From CAZWSX01 sp964636985 (GTDB lineage: Bacteria > Planctomycetota > Planctomycetia > Pirellulales > Pirellulaceae), in assembly GCA_964636985.1 (NCBI GenBank), contig CAZWSX010000010.1, positions 62,001-126,000 on the forward strand: DNA of 64,000 bases, read 5' to 3'. This document shows, one piece after another, positions 18,076-27,918 of this stretch. Made by a program: the position numbers and the translations under genes. Within the stretch, counting starts at the first letter, position 1. Each line of letters opens with the position of its first letter. The notes below the pieces were generated by a model that saw only the letters and a list, made by a program, of their open reading frames with translations, had not been told where the DNA came from and ran no database searches.

Positions 18076-20931
18076 ATGTCGATCGACCCAAACGCCGCGC
18101 CGCTCCCCAGTCGCTACGTCGTGGGCATCGACTTGGGCACCACCAACTCGGCCGTCGCGTATGTCGATACCAGCGAGACGTCGTGGCGATGTCGCACGTT
18201 TCCCGTGCCTCAGCTCGTCGCCACCGGGCAAGTCGAAGCCCGCGAGACGCTCCCTTCGTTCCACTACCAGCCGACCGCCGGTGAAGTCTCCGCGGGCACG
18301 CTGAAGCTCCCGTGGCAGCGATCCAACCCCAGCCACGTCGTAGGGGTCTTTGCCCGCGACTTCGGCTCACAAGCCATCGGCCGGACCATCGCGTCGGCAA
18401 AGAGCTGGTTGTGCCACGCCGCGGTCGACCGAACGGCCGATATCCTGCCATGGCACGGGGCCGAGGATGTCGATCGCATCTCGCCCGTCGCAGCCTGCAG
18501 CCGCTACTTGAAACACATTCGCGACGCCTGGAACCACCAGCACCGCAATGACCCGCTCGAATCGCAGGACCTGGCCATCACGCTGCCAGCATCGTTCGAC
18601 GAAGTGGCCCGCGAGCTCACCGTCGAGGCCGCAGCAAAAGCAGGACTTTCACGCGTCTTCCTCATCGAGGAACCGCAAGCCGCTTTTTATGCCTGGCTGC
18701 ACAAGCATTCGCAGAACTGGGAATCGCTCGTCGCGCCTGGCCAAAAGATCCTGGTGTGCGACATCGGCGGCGGCACCAGCGACTTCACGCTAATTCGCGT
18801 CCGCGGTGGCGAGCGCGGCAAAGTGCAGTTTCACCGTGTGGCCGTTGGCGAGCACTTGATCCTAGGCGGCGACAATCTCGATTTGGCCCTCGCTCACCAC
18901 GTTGAAGGCAAGCTGAACCAACAAGGAAAGCTCGATCCCCGGCAGTGGGAAACGTTGATTCGCGTTTGCCGACAGACCAAGGAGTCGCTGCTCGGCCCCA
19001 ATCCGCCCGAGCAAGCGACGATTGCCCTGGCCGGCACCGGGTCCAAGCTCATCGGCGGCGGGCTCTCGACCAAGACCACGCGCGCTGAAGTCGAATCCGT
19101 CTTACTCGACGGCTTTTTGCCGCGAGTCCCTCTCGACGCCGTTCCGCAGTCGCGTCGCAGCGGCTTCCAAGAATTCGGGCTCCCATACGCCCCCGACCCG
19201 GCGATTACCAAGTATCTGGCCCAGTTTCTCAGCGTCCACCGCCATGCTGGCGACGATGCAACGACAACCGCGCCGACCGATATCGATCCCGCCCGCCCTG
19301 ACATTGTGCTGTTCAACGGCGGAATGTTCGAATCGCCTGCGATGAAGGCTCGATTGATCGAGGTCTTGTCGTCGTGGTTCTCGGCCGTGGGCAAACCTTG
19401 GCAGCCGATGGTGCTCGATAACGAGCGCCTCGACCTGGCCGTCGCCCACGGCGCCGCCTACTACGGGATGGTCCGCCGCGGCGAAGGGGTCAAGATCACG
19501 GCCAATCTGGCTCGCTCGTATTATCTCGGCGTCGACTCCGAGCCACCCTCGGCCATCTGCGTGCTGCCCGGCTTCGCCGAACCCGGGCAGGAATTCACCA
19601 TCGCGAACCGCCCCTTGGAAATGCTGATTTCCGAGCCGGTGGAGTTCCCGCTCTACTCGTCGAGCCTCCGCCTGGCCGACCAGCCAGGCGAGTTGATCAC
19701 AGTCGACCCGCAACAAATGTCGGCCTTGCCCCCCATCCGCACGGCCATGCGGACGCAACGAAAGAGCGACCGCGGCACGCTCCAGGTCCACATCCAGGCC
19801 AAGCTCAGCGAGATCGGCACGCTCGAGTTGTGGTGCGCCGAAGCATCGGGCACGCGGCGCTGGCGATTGCAATTCGACGTTCGCAGCGCGACGCAAACCG
19901 AGATGGACGCCGTGCAAACCTCCGGCGAGGCCGCCGGCGTTCTCGACGAAGAAGCATGGAACGCCGCGGCCGCCGTGTTGGAATCGACCTTTGGAGAGGC
20001 ATCAACGCAAACACCCGAGACCCTTCCCAAACGATTGGCCGAAGCCCTGGCGATCGAACGCTCGCAATGGCCCCCATCGCTGCTGCGGCGCATCTGGGAG
20101 AAGCTCATCGAACTCGAAGCCGGGCGAAAAAAGAGTCCCCTGCACGAAGCCCGCTGGCTCAACTTGCTCGGCTTCGCGTTGCGTCCTGGCTACGGCATGG
20201 CCGTCGACGACTGGCGCGTCAGCGAATCGTGGCGGCTCGTGCAAGGCAAGCTAGCGCACTCGGCCGCAACCAGCCGGACCGAATCGCTCATCCTCTGGCG
20301 ACGCATCGGCGGCGGCCTCACCTCGGGTCAGCAAAAGGCCCTCGCCGAACCGCTCCTCGCCCCCATCAAGGCACTCCACAAACGCAACGCCGGCACCGGC
20401 GGCGGCAAAGTCGTCGAGACCAATCTCAGTCCCCACGAGACGGTCGAAATCCTGCGTTTGCTCGGTTCCCTCGAACTGCTCCCCAGCCGCACCAAATCGG
20501 ACCTCGGCGGCATGCTGCTCGACCTGTTGCCAAAGCGAAAACTCGAAACCCTTCGCGGCCCCATCCTATGGGCCATCGGCCGCCTCGGCGCCCGCATGCC
20601 CCTCTATGGTCCCCTCAACGTCGCCCTCTCACCGGAGGTCGCCGCCAACTGGGCCAAGAAAGTCACCGAATTCGTGGAAGCCGACGCGGCACTGGGCGAA
20701 GCCAACCAATCGATGGCCCTCTGGTCGATCGTCCAACTCGCCCGCAAAACAGGCGACCGCCACCGCGACATCGCCCAATCCTCACGAGACCAACTCGTGG
20801 AATGGCTCACTTGGCAAAAAGCGAGCGACGAGCAAATCGAACTCGTGAAGGCTGGCGGGCAACTCGACCTGGCTGCTCAGAGCCAAGCGTTCGGCGAGAG
20901 CTTGCCGAAGGGGTTGCGATTGCGAACGTAG
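18076..20931 (+). CDS. Non-canonical Hsp70 with C-terminal DUF3731 domain
   Basis: A 951-residue protein. The N-terminal 600 residues parallel the preceding gene: GIDLGTTNSAVAYVD at 17-31, VCDIGGGTSDFTLI, LFNGGMFESPAMKARL. From about 600 a helical domain of the DUF3731 type follows (PPSLLRRIWEKLIELE, WLNLLGFALRPGYGMAVDDW, LWRRIGGGLTSGQQK, PILWAIGRLGARMPLYGPLN). This extra 330-residue part is unlike any DnaK lid and may recruit a client or partner. Only six bases separate it from the upstream Hsp70, so the two are very likely co-translated and may form a heterodimer. Confidence 0.9.
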   Translation: MSIDPNAAPLPSRYVVGIDLGTTNSAVAYVDTSETSWRCRTFPVPQLVATGQVEARETLPSFHYQPTAGEVSAGTLKLPWQRSNPSHVVGVFARDFGSQAIGRTIASAKSWLCHAAVDRTADILPWHGAEDVDRISPVAACSRYLKHIRDAWNHQHRNDPLESQDLAITLPASFDEVARELTVEAAAKAGLSRVFLIEEPQAAFYAWLHKHSQNWESLVAPGQKILVCDIGGGTSDFTLIRVRGGERGKVQFHRVAVGEHLILGGDNLDLALAHHVEGKLNQQGKLDPRQWETLIRVCRQTKESLLGPNPPEQATIALAGTGSKLIGGGLSTKTTRAEVESVLLDGFLPRVPLDAVPQSRRSGFQEFGLPYAPDPAITKYLAQFLSVHRHAGDDATTTAPTDIDPARPDIVLFNGGMFESPAMKARLIEVLSSWFSAVGKPWQPMVLDNERLDLAVAHGAAYYGMVRRGEGVKITANLARSYYLGVDSEPPSAICVLPGFAEPGQEFTIANRPLEMLISEPVEFPLYSSSLRLADQPGELITVDPQQMSALPPIRTAMRTQRKSDRGTLQVHIQAKLSEIGTLELWCAEASGTRRWRLQFDVRSATQTEMDAVQTSGEAAGVLDEEAWNAAAAVLESTFGEASTQTPETLPKRLAEALAIERSQWPPSLLRRIWEKLIELEAGRKKSPLHEARWLNLLGFALRPGYGMAVDDWRVSESWRLVQGKLAHSAATSRTESLILWRRIGGGLTSGQQKALAEPLLAPIKALHKRNAGTGGGKVVETNLSPHETVEILRLLGSLELLPSRTKSDLGGMLLDLLPKRKLETLRGPILWAIGRLGARMPLYGPLNVALSPEVAANWAKKVTEFVEADAALGEANQSMALWSIVQLARKTGDRHRDIAQSSRDQLVEWLTWQKASDEQIELVKAGGQLDLAAQSQAFGESLPKGLRLRT

Positions 20932-20947
20932 GCACCAGGGAATTCCC

Positions 20948-21775
20948 ATGAAACGCCCGGCGCAAATTGATGCCCTCAGCCTTGCCGGCGACGATGTCAG
21001 AATCGGAGGAGCCTACCCACCACTAGGGTTTCACCCGGTGTGGAATGCCGAAGTTGGCAATGGCGACTGCTTCGGACTCTATTGGCCATACGGCTGCGAG
21101 GACCGTGAGCCGATCGTGTGCGACATGGTCCACGATGAAGCGGGTATCGAAGTCGCCTTTTCCAGTGTGGACTTGTTCGTCAAATGGCTTGAACGGAACC
21201 AAGGTCGACGAGGTGACGAAGAGGTCGACGATCCACAATCTGTTGCCCGACGTTTCCGAGAAGTGAAGCCTTTCTTGCAAACGCAACCTGAGTTAGCCAT
21301 TCCAAAACTGCGAGAGATTTGCAAGGATTTCTCCGAAAATGCCGAGTATTGGTTCTCTCTTGCCAGCCAGTTGCGCCGCGTTGGCGATCATGACGGATCT
21401 CGTGCCGCGGCGATCCGAACGATCGCCTCAAACTGGGCATTCGGGATGCCTCCGCAAGGCGCGCTTAGAATGCTGCAGAGTGCGAAGGGAAAGACAGGCG
21501 ACCCTCTGGTCGCAAGCAGCGGACGGCTCACCATGAGCTACGGCGGAGACAAAGAAAACTCCAACTACGACGTACTGAAGGAGTGCATTAGTGCCTACCT
21601 CTCGTCGCCCACACCAGTCCTCGGACTGCTCCTCAATCAAAACTACGGCTACATGATGAGGATGGAGACCCGCTCGTTTCAGGACCGATACGCATTCGAT
21701 CCAACCGCGTGGCTCACAGAACACAGCGAACTCTGCGCCAAGTACCTTGGTGATTCGCGAATGCAGATCGGCTGA
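20948..21775 (+). CDS. Uncharacterised cytoplasmic protein, possibly SUKH-like
   Basis: A 275-residue protein 16 bp after the DUF3731 Hsp70, so possibly the fourth gene of that operon. The N-terminal phrase NGDCFGLYWPYGCEDREPIVCDM, followed by 'VDLFVKWLERN', recalls SMI1/KNR4 (SUKH)-type proteins that read '..GD.fgl.w......P.......'. The middle (about 105-180) is helical and TPR-like: PELAIPKLREICKDFSENAEYW and LRRVGDHDGSRAAAIRTI. There is no signal peptide. The fold assignment is tentative. It converges on the SUMF1-ankyrin gene. Confidence 0.5.
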   Translation: MKRPAQIDALSLAGDDVRIGGAYPPLGFHPVWNAEVGNGDCFGLYWPYGCEDREPIVCDMVHDEAGIEVAFSSVDLFVKWLERNQGRRGDEEVDDPQSVARRFREVKPFLQTQPELAIPKLREICKDFSENAEYWFSLASQLRRVGDHDGSRAAAIRTIASNWAFGMPPQGALRMLQSAKGKTGDPLVASSGRLTMSYGGDKENSNYDVLKECISAYLSSPTPVLGLLLNQNYGYMMRMETRSFQDRYAFDPTAWLTEHSELCAKYLGDSRMQIG

Positions 21776-21803
21776 TATTGCCTACCCAAAGGAACGCACC
21801 TCA

Positions 21804-21827
21804 GGCTCTCGATTGTATGCGAGAACC
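21804..21827. repeat. Hairpin between convergent genes
   Basis: GGCTCTCG (21804-21811) and CGAGAACC (21820-21827) pair around ATTGTATG with one G-U. The same core with longer arms recurs at 23952-23989, including a similar left flank (AACGCAC). It lacks a T-tract but lies exactly between two convergent genes, so a bidirectional terminator is plausible. Confidence 0.5.
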
Positions 21828-21852
21828 CGCTTAGCCTTCGGTGTTTCGTCGC

Positions 21853-22983
<1,131 letters not shown>

Positions 22984-23006
22984 AGCAAACGGACCTTGGA
23001 TCGCGG

Positions 23007-23867
23007 CTACGGTTTTTCCACTGGGCCAATGCGATTGGTGTCCACAGCTAATTCGTCAATCCATAGCGTCTGCGCGTGGGGCAGCAAGCCGGGTCCAAAG
23101 TACGGAAGCAACAGGAACTGGTTGAACTTCATATCCGGAAAATCGGTCGAACGCAGAACGACGTCCGTTTGCTCGACCACCAATTCGCCGTCAAACCAGC
23201 CCCGCACGACCCCGTCGGCGACCGGCTTGTCCGCCTTGGCGTCGAGGCTATTCAGCTGGAACATCGCCTCCACGCAGTGCCACGCATCGTCGATGAAGAG
23301 CTTGTCCTTGCTGTCGAACGACCGGCCGTTGAAGCCTCCCCTGAGTTCTCCCTGAGTGAGTCCGTGGGGAGCGTCCTTATTTTGAATGTCCTGTGCCGCC
23401 AAGCGCAGCTTCCCGTTCCACGGCTCCACGTAAACCGTGAGATGGCTGCTGGCCGGCCCGTGGTACGCCCCGTTCTCGGTGGTCATGAACTGGATCAGGT
23501 GGGGATGGTAGTCTCGCCTGGTCCAACCCCAACCTTTTGAAAGCTTGATGTAGCAGCGCAGGTAGACGGTGTTCGTGGGCTCAAAAAGACGACGCATGCC
23601 CGACGAATTCGCCGGATTGGTGCTGTTGGCTTTCCAGCTGTATTCGATACAACCCTTGCCTTGATAGCGCTGGGTTTCGGAGATCGCGAAGCTGCTCCCG
23701 TCGTACCACTGGCGCTTGAGCAATTGAGAATCGTCGAAGCTTTCGCTAAACAACCGGCTTGTTGATTTCCCGCTCGGGTCTACGGCCGCGGCCGAACTCG
23801 CGAAACCGCACATGGCGATACAGCAAGAAACCGCGACGAGACATTGTCGCGCATCCACCTTCGGCAT
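23007..23867 (-). CDS. Secreted concanavalin A-like (glucanase/lectin-fold) protein
   Basis: A 286-residue protein; the ATG at 23867 is preceded by GGAG and opens a signal peptide (QCLVAVSCCIAMCGFASS). The body has the jelly-roll style LFSESFDDSQLLKRQWYDG, GCIEYSWKANSTNP, VYLRCYIKLSKGWGW and VVRGWFDGELVVEQTDVVLR near the end. This order (a 'sFDd' start, a 'wfDG..v' strand, and a final DELAVDTNRIGP) is typical of the polysaccharide lyase-like / laminin-G-like secreted proteins common in planctomycetes. I see no certain catalytic pair, so it could bind rather than cut glycans. Confidence 0.65.
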   Translation of the reverse strand: MPKVDARQCLVAVSCCIAMCGFASSAAAVDPSGKSTSRLFSESFDDSQLLKRQWYDGSSFAISETQRYQGKGCIEYSWKANSTNPANSSGMRRLFEPTNTVYLRCYIKLSKGWGWTRRDYHPHLIQFMTTENGAYHGPASSHLTVYVEPWNGKLRLAAQDIQNKDAPHGLTQGELRGGFNGRSFDSKDKLFIDDAWHCVEAMFQLNSLDAKADKPVADGVVRGWFDGELVVEQTDVVLRSTDFPDMKFNQFLLLPYFGPGLLPHAQTLWIDELAVDTNRIGPVEKP

Positions 23868-23951
23868 AAATAGACTCCGGCGCGGACTGGTGTTTGGCTC
23901 AAGCCGACCAACAGGCAGTCTAACGTCGCGCCATTCCGTCGCCAAGAAACG

Positions 23952-23989
23952 CACAACGGGCTCTCGATTGCGTTCGAGAACCCGTTGTG
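23952..23989. terminator. Long hairpin downstream of the cysteine-rich gene
   Basis: CACAACGGGCTCTCG (23952-23966) pairs with CGAGAACCCGTTGTG (23975-23989), 15 bp with one G-U, loop ATTGCGTT. It lies after the stop of the minus-strand cysteine-rich gene and before the next minus-strand gene. T-rich sequence follows on the plus strand rather than the minus, so its direction is uncertain. Confidence 0.5.
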
Positions 23990-24059
23990 TTGTTTTGGTT
24001 GTCTAAAGCGTCCGAGGGCCTTAGTGGCGTCTAAGCTCGGAGCCGACAGCTATGCCGGA

Positions 24060-24530
24060 CTAGCCGCAGCAGCTAGGGGCCGAATCGCAGCAGCTGTGGC
24101 TGTGGCAAGCCGGACGGCAGCAGCGAGGTTGGCACATCCGAGCGCGGAGAGCGTTCAGGCGATCGCACAGCGAAGGACGGCAGCACTTGGGTTGGCAGCA
24201 GCTAGGAGCGGCGCAGCAGGTCGGTTCGCAGCAGCTAGGAGCAGGAGCCGAGCAGCAAGCGGCAGGAGCTTCGTTGCAGCAGGTCGGAGCAGGAGCCGAG
24301 CAGCAGCTCGATTCGCAGCAAGCCGGCTTGCAGCAGCGAGGTTGGCACATCCGAGCACGGAGGCAAGCCAGGCGGGCATGGATCCGGTCGCAGATCGACG
24401 GGCAGCAGCAGCTTTGCTCGCAGCACGAAGGACCAGCGTCGCACGAAGAACCACAGCTACCGCAGTCGGCGAAAGCCGAACCGGCCAAACACAATGCGGC
24501 AGCGATCGAAAGGAAAAATGCACGATTCAT
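24060..24530 (-). CDS. Secreted cysteine-rich repeat protein
   Basis: A 156-residue protein with a signal peptide (MNRAFFLSIAAALCLAGS, cleaved after AFA). The mature part of about 134 residues contains 38 cysteines, mostly as CC or CCC pairs set in Pro/Ser/Ala-rich spacers such as SAPAPSCC. Two related blocks (CDRIHARLACLRARMCQPRCC near the start and CDRLNALRARMCQPRCC near the end) show an internal duplication. There are no haem motifs. Possible roles are metal binding or a disulfide-stabilised envelope or surface component; planctomycete envelopes are rich in cysteine-rich proteins, but none of this is proven for this gene. Confidence 0.7.
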   Translation of the reverse strand: MNRAFFLSIAAALCLAGSAFADCGSCGSSCDAGPSCCEQSCCCPSICDRIHARLACLRARMCQPRCCKPACCESSCCSAPAPTCCNEAPAACCSAPAPSCCEPTCCAAPSCCQPKCCRPSLCDRLNALRARMCQPRCCRPACHSHSCCDSAPSCCG

Positions 24531-24951
24531 TCCGAGGACTCCTCAAAAGTCTAAAATGCGAAATACACCAAATCGCGTTGGTCTGTTTACGGGGGGGTCG
24601 CGGTGGGTGTCCGTCGTTCGCCGGAAGGCATGGCCGTCGGCCGGTGGTCCATCTCGGACGCGAACGCTACGGGGGTAACCGCGCAATCGGCAAATGCTCG
24701 CCGATCTCACTGGAAGCTATCGTCTACTTAGCAAGCACGCCTTAGCTGACGGGAATAGTTTTCGCCGTTTCCCTCACCCTCCCATCCGACTGTGACGCCT
24801 GTAACGCCTTTGCAGGACAAACACCTCTCTGGTGCGCGCGAATCCGGGCTTTCTGTGCAGCTTGCCGCACATTCCAAGGCGCTAGATGAAAAGCCACACG
24901 CTCGACCTACAGTTGCTGGTCCGGATGTTCCTTCTTTGAGCGGCCAGAATC
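24531..24951. other. Divergent intergenic region
   Basis: 421 bp between the cysteine-rich gene (minus) and the HPt gene (plus). Frames here are short and biased by G-runs. I found no repeat, RNA gene or convincing promoter. Confidence 0.4.
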
Positions 24952-25290
24952 ATGACCTCGGCGACACCACTATTTTCCACCTTGGCCAGCGATGCCGACT
25001 TGGCCGAACTGGTGGAGATGTTCGTTCAAGAGCTTCCCGAACGCTGGGCGGCCATCGACAAATGTTTCGGCAACGGCGACATGGCGGGGCTCAGTCGAGT
25101 TGCGCACCAGCTTAAAGGCGCGGCCGGCAGTTATGGGTTCCAACTCATTACCGAGAGCGCTGCGACGCTCGAACAATGCGTGCAGGACAGCTGGCCCGAA
25201 GAAGAAATCCTCCGCAACGTCGAAGAGTTACGATCGCTCTGCCAACGAGCCCGCGCCGGAACACCAGACTCCGGAACGCTGGAAGAGTAA
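24952..25290 (+). CDS. Stand-alone HPt (histidine phosphotransfer) protein
   Basis: A 112-residue single-domain HPt protein. The phosphorylated histidine sits in the classic motif SRVAHQLKGAAGSYGF near residue 52, inside a four-helix bundle (LAELVEMFVQELPERWAAI before it, ITESAATLEQCVQ after it). Such proteins carry phosphate between a hybrid histidine kinase and a response regulator. No kinase or receiver gene is nearby, so its partners are encoded elsewhere. It converges with the hypothetical gene at 25314, only 23 bp away. Confidence 0.9.
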   Translation: MTSATPLFSTLASDADLAELVEMFVQELPERWAAIDKCFGNGDMAGLSRVAHQLKGAAGSYGFQLITESAATLEQCVQDSWPEEEILRNVEELRSLCQRARAGTPDSGTLEE

Positions 25291-25313
25291 CTGCTCTTTA
25301 AGAGCGAAGCCGC

Positions 25314-26303
25314 TTAGCGCCGCTCGACCAGGCCGCGAATGCTGGCCCATTGCTTCGCGCGAGTCGATTCGCTTCCTTGCGGATCGAATTCGAGCGTCCG
25401 CCCCAGCAGCCTTTCCAGCTGCGTTTTCGCCAGCTCGCGGCGCGCAGCCGATTTATCGCTCATCAGAATGAGCCACGTTTCCTGATCTTCCGCCATCCAA
25501 GCGGCCAGGCGTTGCGGCGTGTCGTCGCCTTGGGCTCGCATGTCGGTCAAGATTCCCGATACCCGTTCGGCTTGTTCGGTGTCCAGTTGGCTCAAATTGG
25601 CCTGCGCCAGCCAGCTCCAAGCCGAAATTCCGCCGCGGCGCAGCGTCCGATCGGCCCGCTGGCGATTGGCAAAATCAGCGTCGGCCAACTCAGAAACCTG
25701 CTTGGACCACTCCTCGCGCCGACGATCGAGATCGCTCTCGGAAATCGAATCCAATTCACGAAGGGCATTGTTAAGGCAATGCGAGATCTCCCAATCGGGA
25801 CGAATCGTCGCCAGTGCCGGCGCGAGATTCCCTTCGCAGGCATCAGGTGCGATCAACCACAAGTGCCACAAATGGGCAGCTTGAACAACCGTGGGCTGCT
25901 CGTTGCCATGCGCGACCTTGAGCGTCACCCAGCCGGATTTAGGCTGCGTGTACGTCGTCTTCACGCTTCCCACCACCCGCGTCAGCTCGACGTTGCCGCT
26001 GCCGAACCACTGGAACTGCACCTGTTCGGCACCCGTGGCCCATTTGTATTCCAGCGACGCGGGCGAACTGTTCTGCGTCGACAGCGCTTCTTTCGCACCA
26101 GCCTTATCGATATTCCAGGTTCGCGAACCCGTTGGATAACCGCGGCCGAGCATTAGCCGCCCCAAACAGATGTCGAATCGGATGCCCGATTTACGAAAGA
26201 GAGATGGCTCAACCTTTGGCGTTTCCGCCAAGGAAATCGCGGGCACCAGGCCCACCAAAAAGTAAAGCCAAAGCCACTGCCAAAGACGCGATGCGCGCAT
26301 CAT
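25314..26303 (-). CDS. Secreted protein of unknown function
   Basis: A 329-residue protein with an N-terminal signal or anchor (LWLYFLVGLVPAISLAE). The first half is beta-rich: IRFDICLGRLMLGRGYPTG, ASLEYKWATGAEQVQFQWFG. The second half is helical and charged: RREEWSKQVSELADADFANRQRADR, followed by RRELAKTQLERLLGRTLEFDP. 'LADADFANRQRADRTLRR' is a phrase common in planctomycete exported proteins with HEAT-like tails. I do not recognise a named family. The start lies just after GGGAG. Confidence 0.6.
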   Translation of the reverse strand: MMRASRLWQWLWLYFLVGLVPAISLAETPKVEPSLFRKSGIRFDICLGRLMLGRGYPTGSRTWNIDKAGAKEALSTQNSSPASLEYKWATGAEQVQFQWFGSGNVELTRVVGSVKTTYTQPKSGWVTLKVAHGNEQPTVVQAAHLWHLWLIAPDACEGNLAPALATIRPDWEISHCLNNALRELDSISESDLDRRREEWSKQVSELADADFANRQRADRTLRRGGISAWSWLAQANLSQLDTEQAERVSGILTDMRAQGDDTPQRLAAWMAEDQETWLILMSDKSAARRELAKTQLERLLGRTLEFDPQGSESTRAKQWASIRGLVERR

Positions 26304-26642
26304 GGTCCCACTCCCATCAAGAACGGAAACTGCCGTTGGAGAGAGGACGCGTTGGTCCGATGGGGGTTAGCCGCATCGGGCGAAAGCGACTGCCGCGGAT
26401 ACTAGCGATTCAAGCGATTCACCGCTATGCGAAGAATCGACCTAAGTTGCTTTGTCCGAACAGCTAAACGTGGCTGCCGAGAAAGTTTTGCCACGCCGTG
26501 CTGCCATAGGAATCATAGCTATCAGCCAACTCAATGGAAGACCGTTCAACCGAAAACACGCGGGCAATGCTCTCCTTTTTCCTAAGCGGCCAAGCGCATT
26601 CGTTGTGACTGTCAGGTCTTCGCGCGATGTAGCTGTGATAAG
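26304..26642. other. Intergenic, no gene seen
   Basis: 339 bp upstream of the secreted-protein gene at 25314. A minus-strand frame of 72 codons at 26442-26660 runs into the following repeat and has no ribosome site, so I do not call it. Confidence 0.4.
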
Positions 26643-26720
26643 GGTGGCACTGGCGTCCAATAGACGCCAGGGTGAGCGACGTTGCTTTTCACTGGCGTCT
26701 GAGGGACGCCAGTGCCACCC
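26643..26720. repeat. Paired-hairpin intergenic repeat, family 2
   Basis: GGTGGCACTGGCGTCC at the left and GGACGCCAGTGCCACC at the right are exact reverse complements. Each arm also forms its own hairpin (GGCGTCcaataGACGCC; CTGGCGTCtgagGGACGCCAG). Single arms of the same family occur at 13529 and 55893. Confidence 0.8.
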
Positions 26721-26748
26721 AATGTGGCGTCGAGAGCACCGCTAACGC

Positions 26749-26856
26749 CGTAGCCGCACTCGCGTAGAGTGCGGAAAGTGCAGATAGCAAATCAGATGAC
26801 GCAGCTTTCTAGATAACGCCACGCCGCCCTTCCGCGTTCTGGCGAGCGCGGCTACA
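26749..26856. repeat. Paired-hairpin intergenic repeat, family 1
   Basis: Left arm GTAGCCGCACTCGCG with its own hairpin, right arm CGCGTTCTGGCGAGCGCGGCTAC with the tip GCCAGAA on the minus strand; the outer ends GTAGCCGC/GCGGCTAC are inverted. The right end overlaps folD, and its TAG (minus strand) is the folD stop codon. Confidence 0.8.
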
Positions 26857-27724
26857 GCGTTAACTCCGCCGCGCGAACGGTGTTTTCCAAGAGCATGACA
26901 ATCGTGAGCGGCCCTACGCCGCCTGGCACCGGCGTGATGGCGCCGGCAACGTTGGCCACCGATTCGAAGTCCACGTCGCCGCACAGCTTGCCGTCGACGC
27001 GGTTGATCCCCACGTCGAGGACAACGGCTCCCGGCTTGATCATGTCGGCCGTCACAAACCGAGCCACGCCGATCGCCGCGACCACGATATCGGCTTCGCG
27101 CAAAACGTCCGGCAGATTTTTTGTGCGACTATGACAGATGGTTACCGTCGCGTTGCAGTTGCCTGGTCCGCCGGGGCCATCCTTCGCCATCAGCAGCATC
27201 GCCATCGGTTTGCCGACGATGTCGCTTCGTCCTAGCACGACAACATGCTTGCCCGCGACTTCAATCTGCGACCGCGCCAGAATCTGCATTACGCCGTGCG
27301 GCGTGCACGGCAGAAACCTGGGCCGACCTTGCGAGATCAATCCCACATTGTGCGGATGGAACGCATCGACATCCTTCGCCGGATCGACCGCGTCAAGGAT
27401 GGTGGTCGTATCGATGTGTTTAGGCAACGGGAGTTGCACCAGGATGCCATGCACGGCCGCGTCGGCGTTCAATTCGTGAACGAGCTTGAGCAACTCCGAT
27501 TGCGTGGTGCTCGCGGGGAGCGTGATCACCCGCGTCCCCATCCCCACGCGCTCGCACGCCTTGTGCTTGCTGCGAACGTACACCTGGCTCGCTGGGTCGT
27601 CGCCAACCAGCACGGCAACCAGCGTCGGGAGGACACCTTTTTCACGAACCGCTTTAACCCGCGCGGCAATTTCCGACTCGATCCCCGCCGCGATCGCTTT
27701 GCCATCCAAAATGCGTGCCGTCAC
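26852..27724 (-). CDS. folD: Methylenetetrahydrofolate dehydrogenase / cyclohydrolase
   Basis: A 290-residue bifunctional enzyme that interconverts 5,10-methylene- and 10-formyl-tetrahydrofolate in the cytoplasm with NADP. The start is a GTG at 27724 with AGAGG upstream, which puts the first residues (TARILDGKAIAAGIES) where the family begins; the frame is open further upstream without similarity. Catalytic motif Y49-VRSK53, NADP motif VVLGRSDIVGKPMA, and the terminal signature PVPGGVGPLTIVMLLENT are intact. The stop codon TAG lies within an intergenic repeat. Confidence 0.95.
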   Translation of the reverse strand: MTARILDGKAIAAGIESEIAARVKAVREKGVLPTLVAVLVGDDPASQVYVRSKHKACERVGMGTRVITLPASTTQSELLKLVHELNADAAVHGILVQLPLPKHIDTTTILDAVDPAKDVDAFHPHNVGLISQGRPRFLPCTPHGVMQILARSQIEVAGKHVVVLGRSDIVGKPMAMLLMAKDGPGGPGNCNATVTICHSRTKNLPDVLREADIVVAAIGVARFVTADMIKPGAVVLDVGINRVDGKLCGDVDFESVANVAGAITPVPGGVGPLTIVMLLENTVRAAELTL

Positions 27725-27918
27725 GGCCGGACCTCTTCCGAAAAACTGGCCATTAAAACGGCATTTTAGCGAAACGACCGCTCCCACGGGCGTCCCGTCC
27801 CCCTCAGACACCGCCGTTGCCCGCCTTCACGAAAAACAGCCAGCGGTTAGAATCTGGGATTCCCTGCGAACCAAGGCTTCCGAGCCTAGGTCCGTGACTA
27901 TGGAATACAGGGAAGGTC

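Noticed and set aside
24187..24678. Gln/Ala-rich plus-strand frames opposite the cysteine-rich gene
   Set aside because: They are the complement of CC-rich codons (TGC/TGT repeats read as GCA/CAG); the minus-strand frame has the signal peptide.
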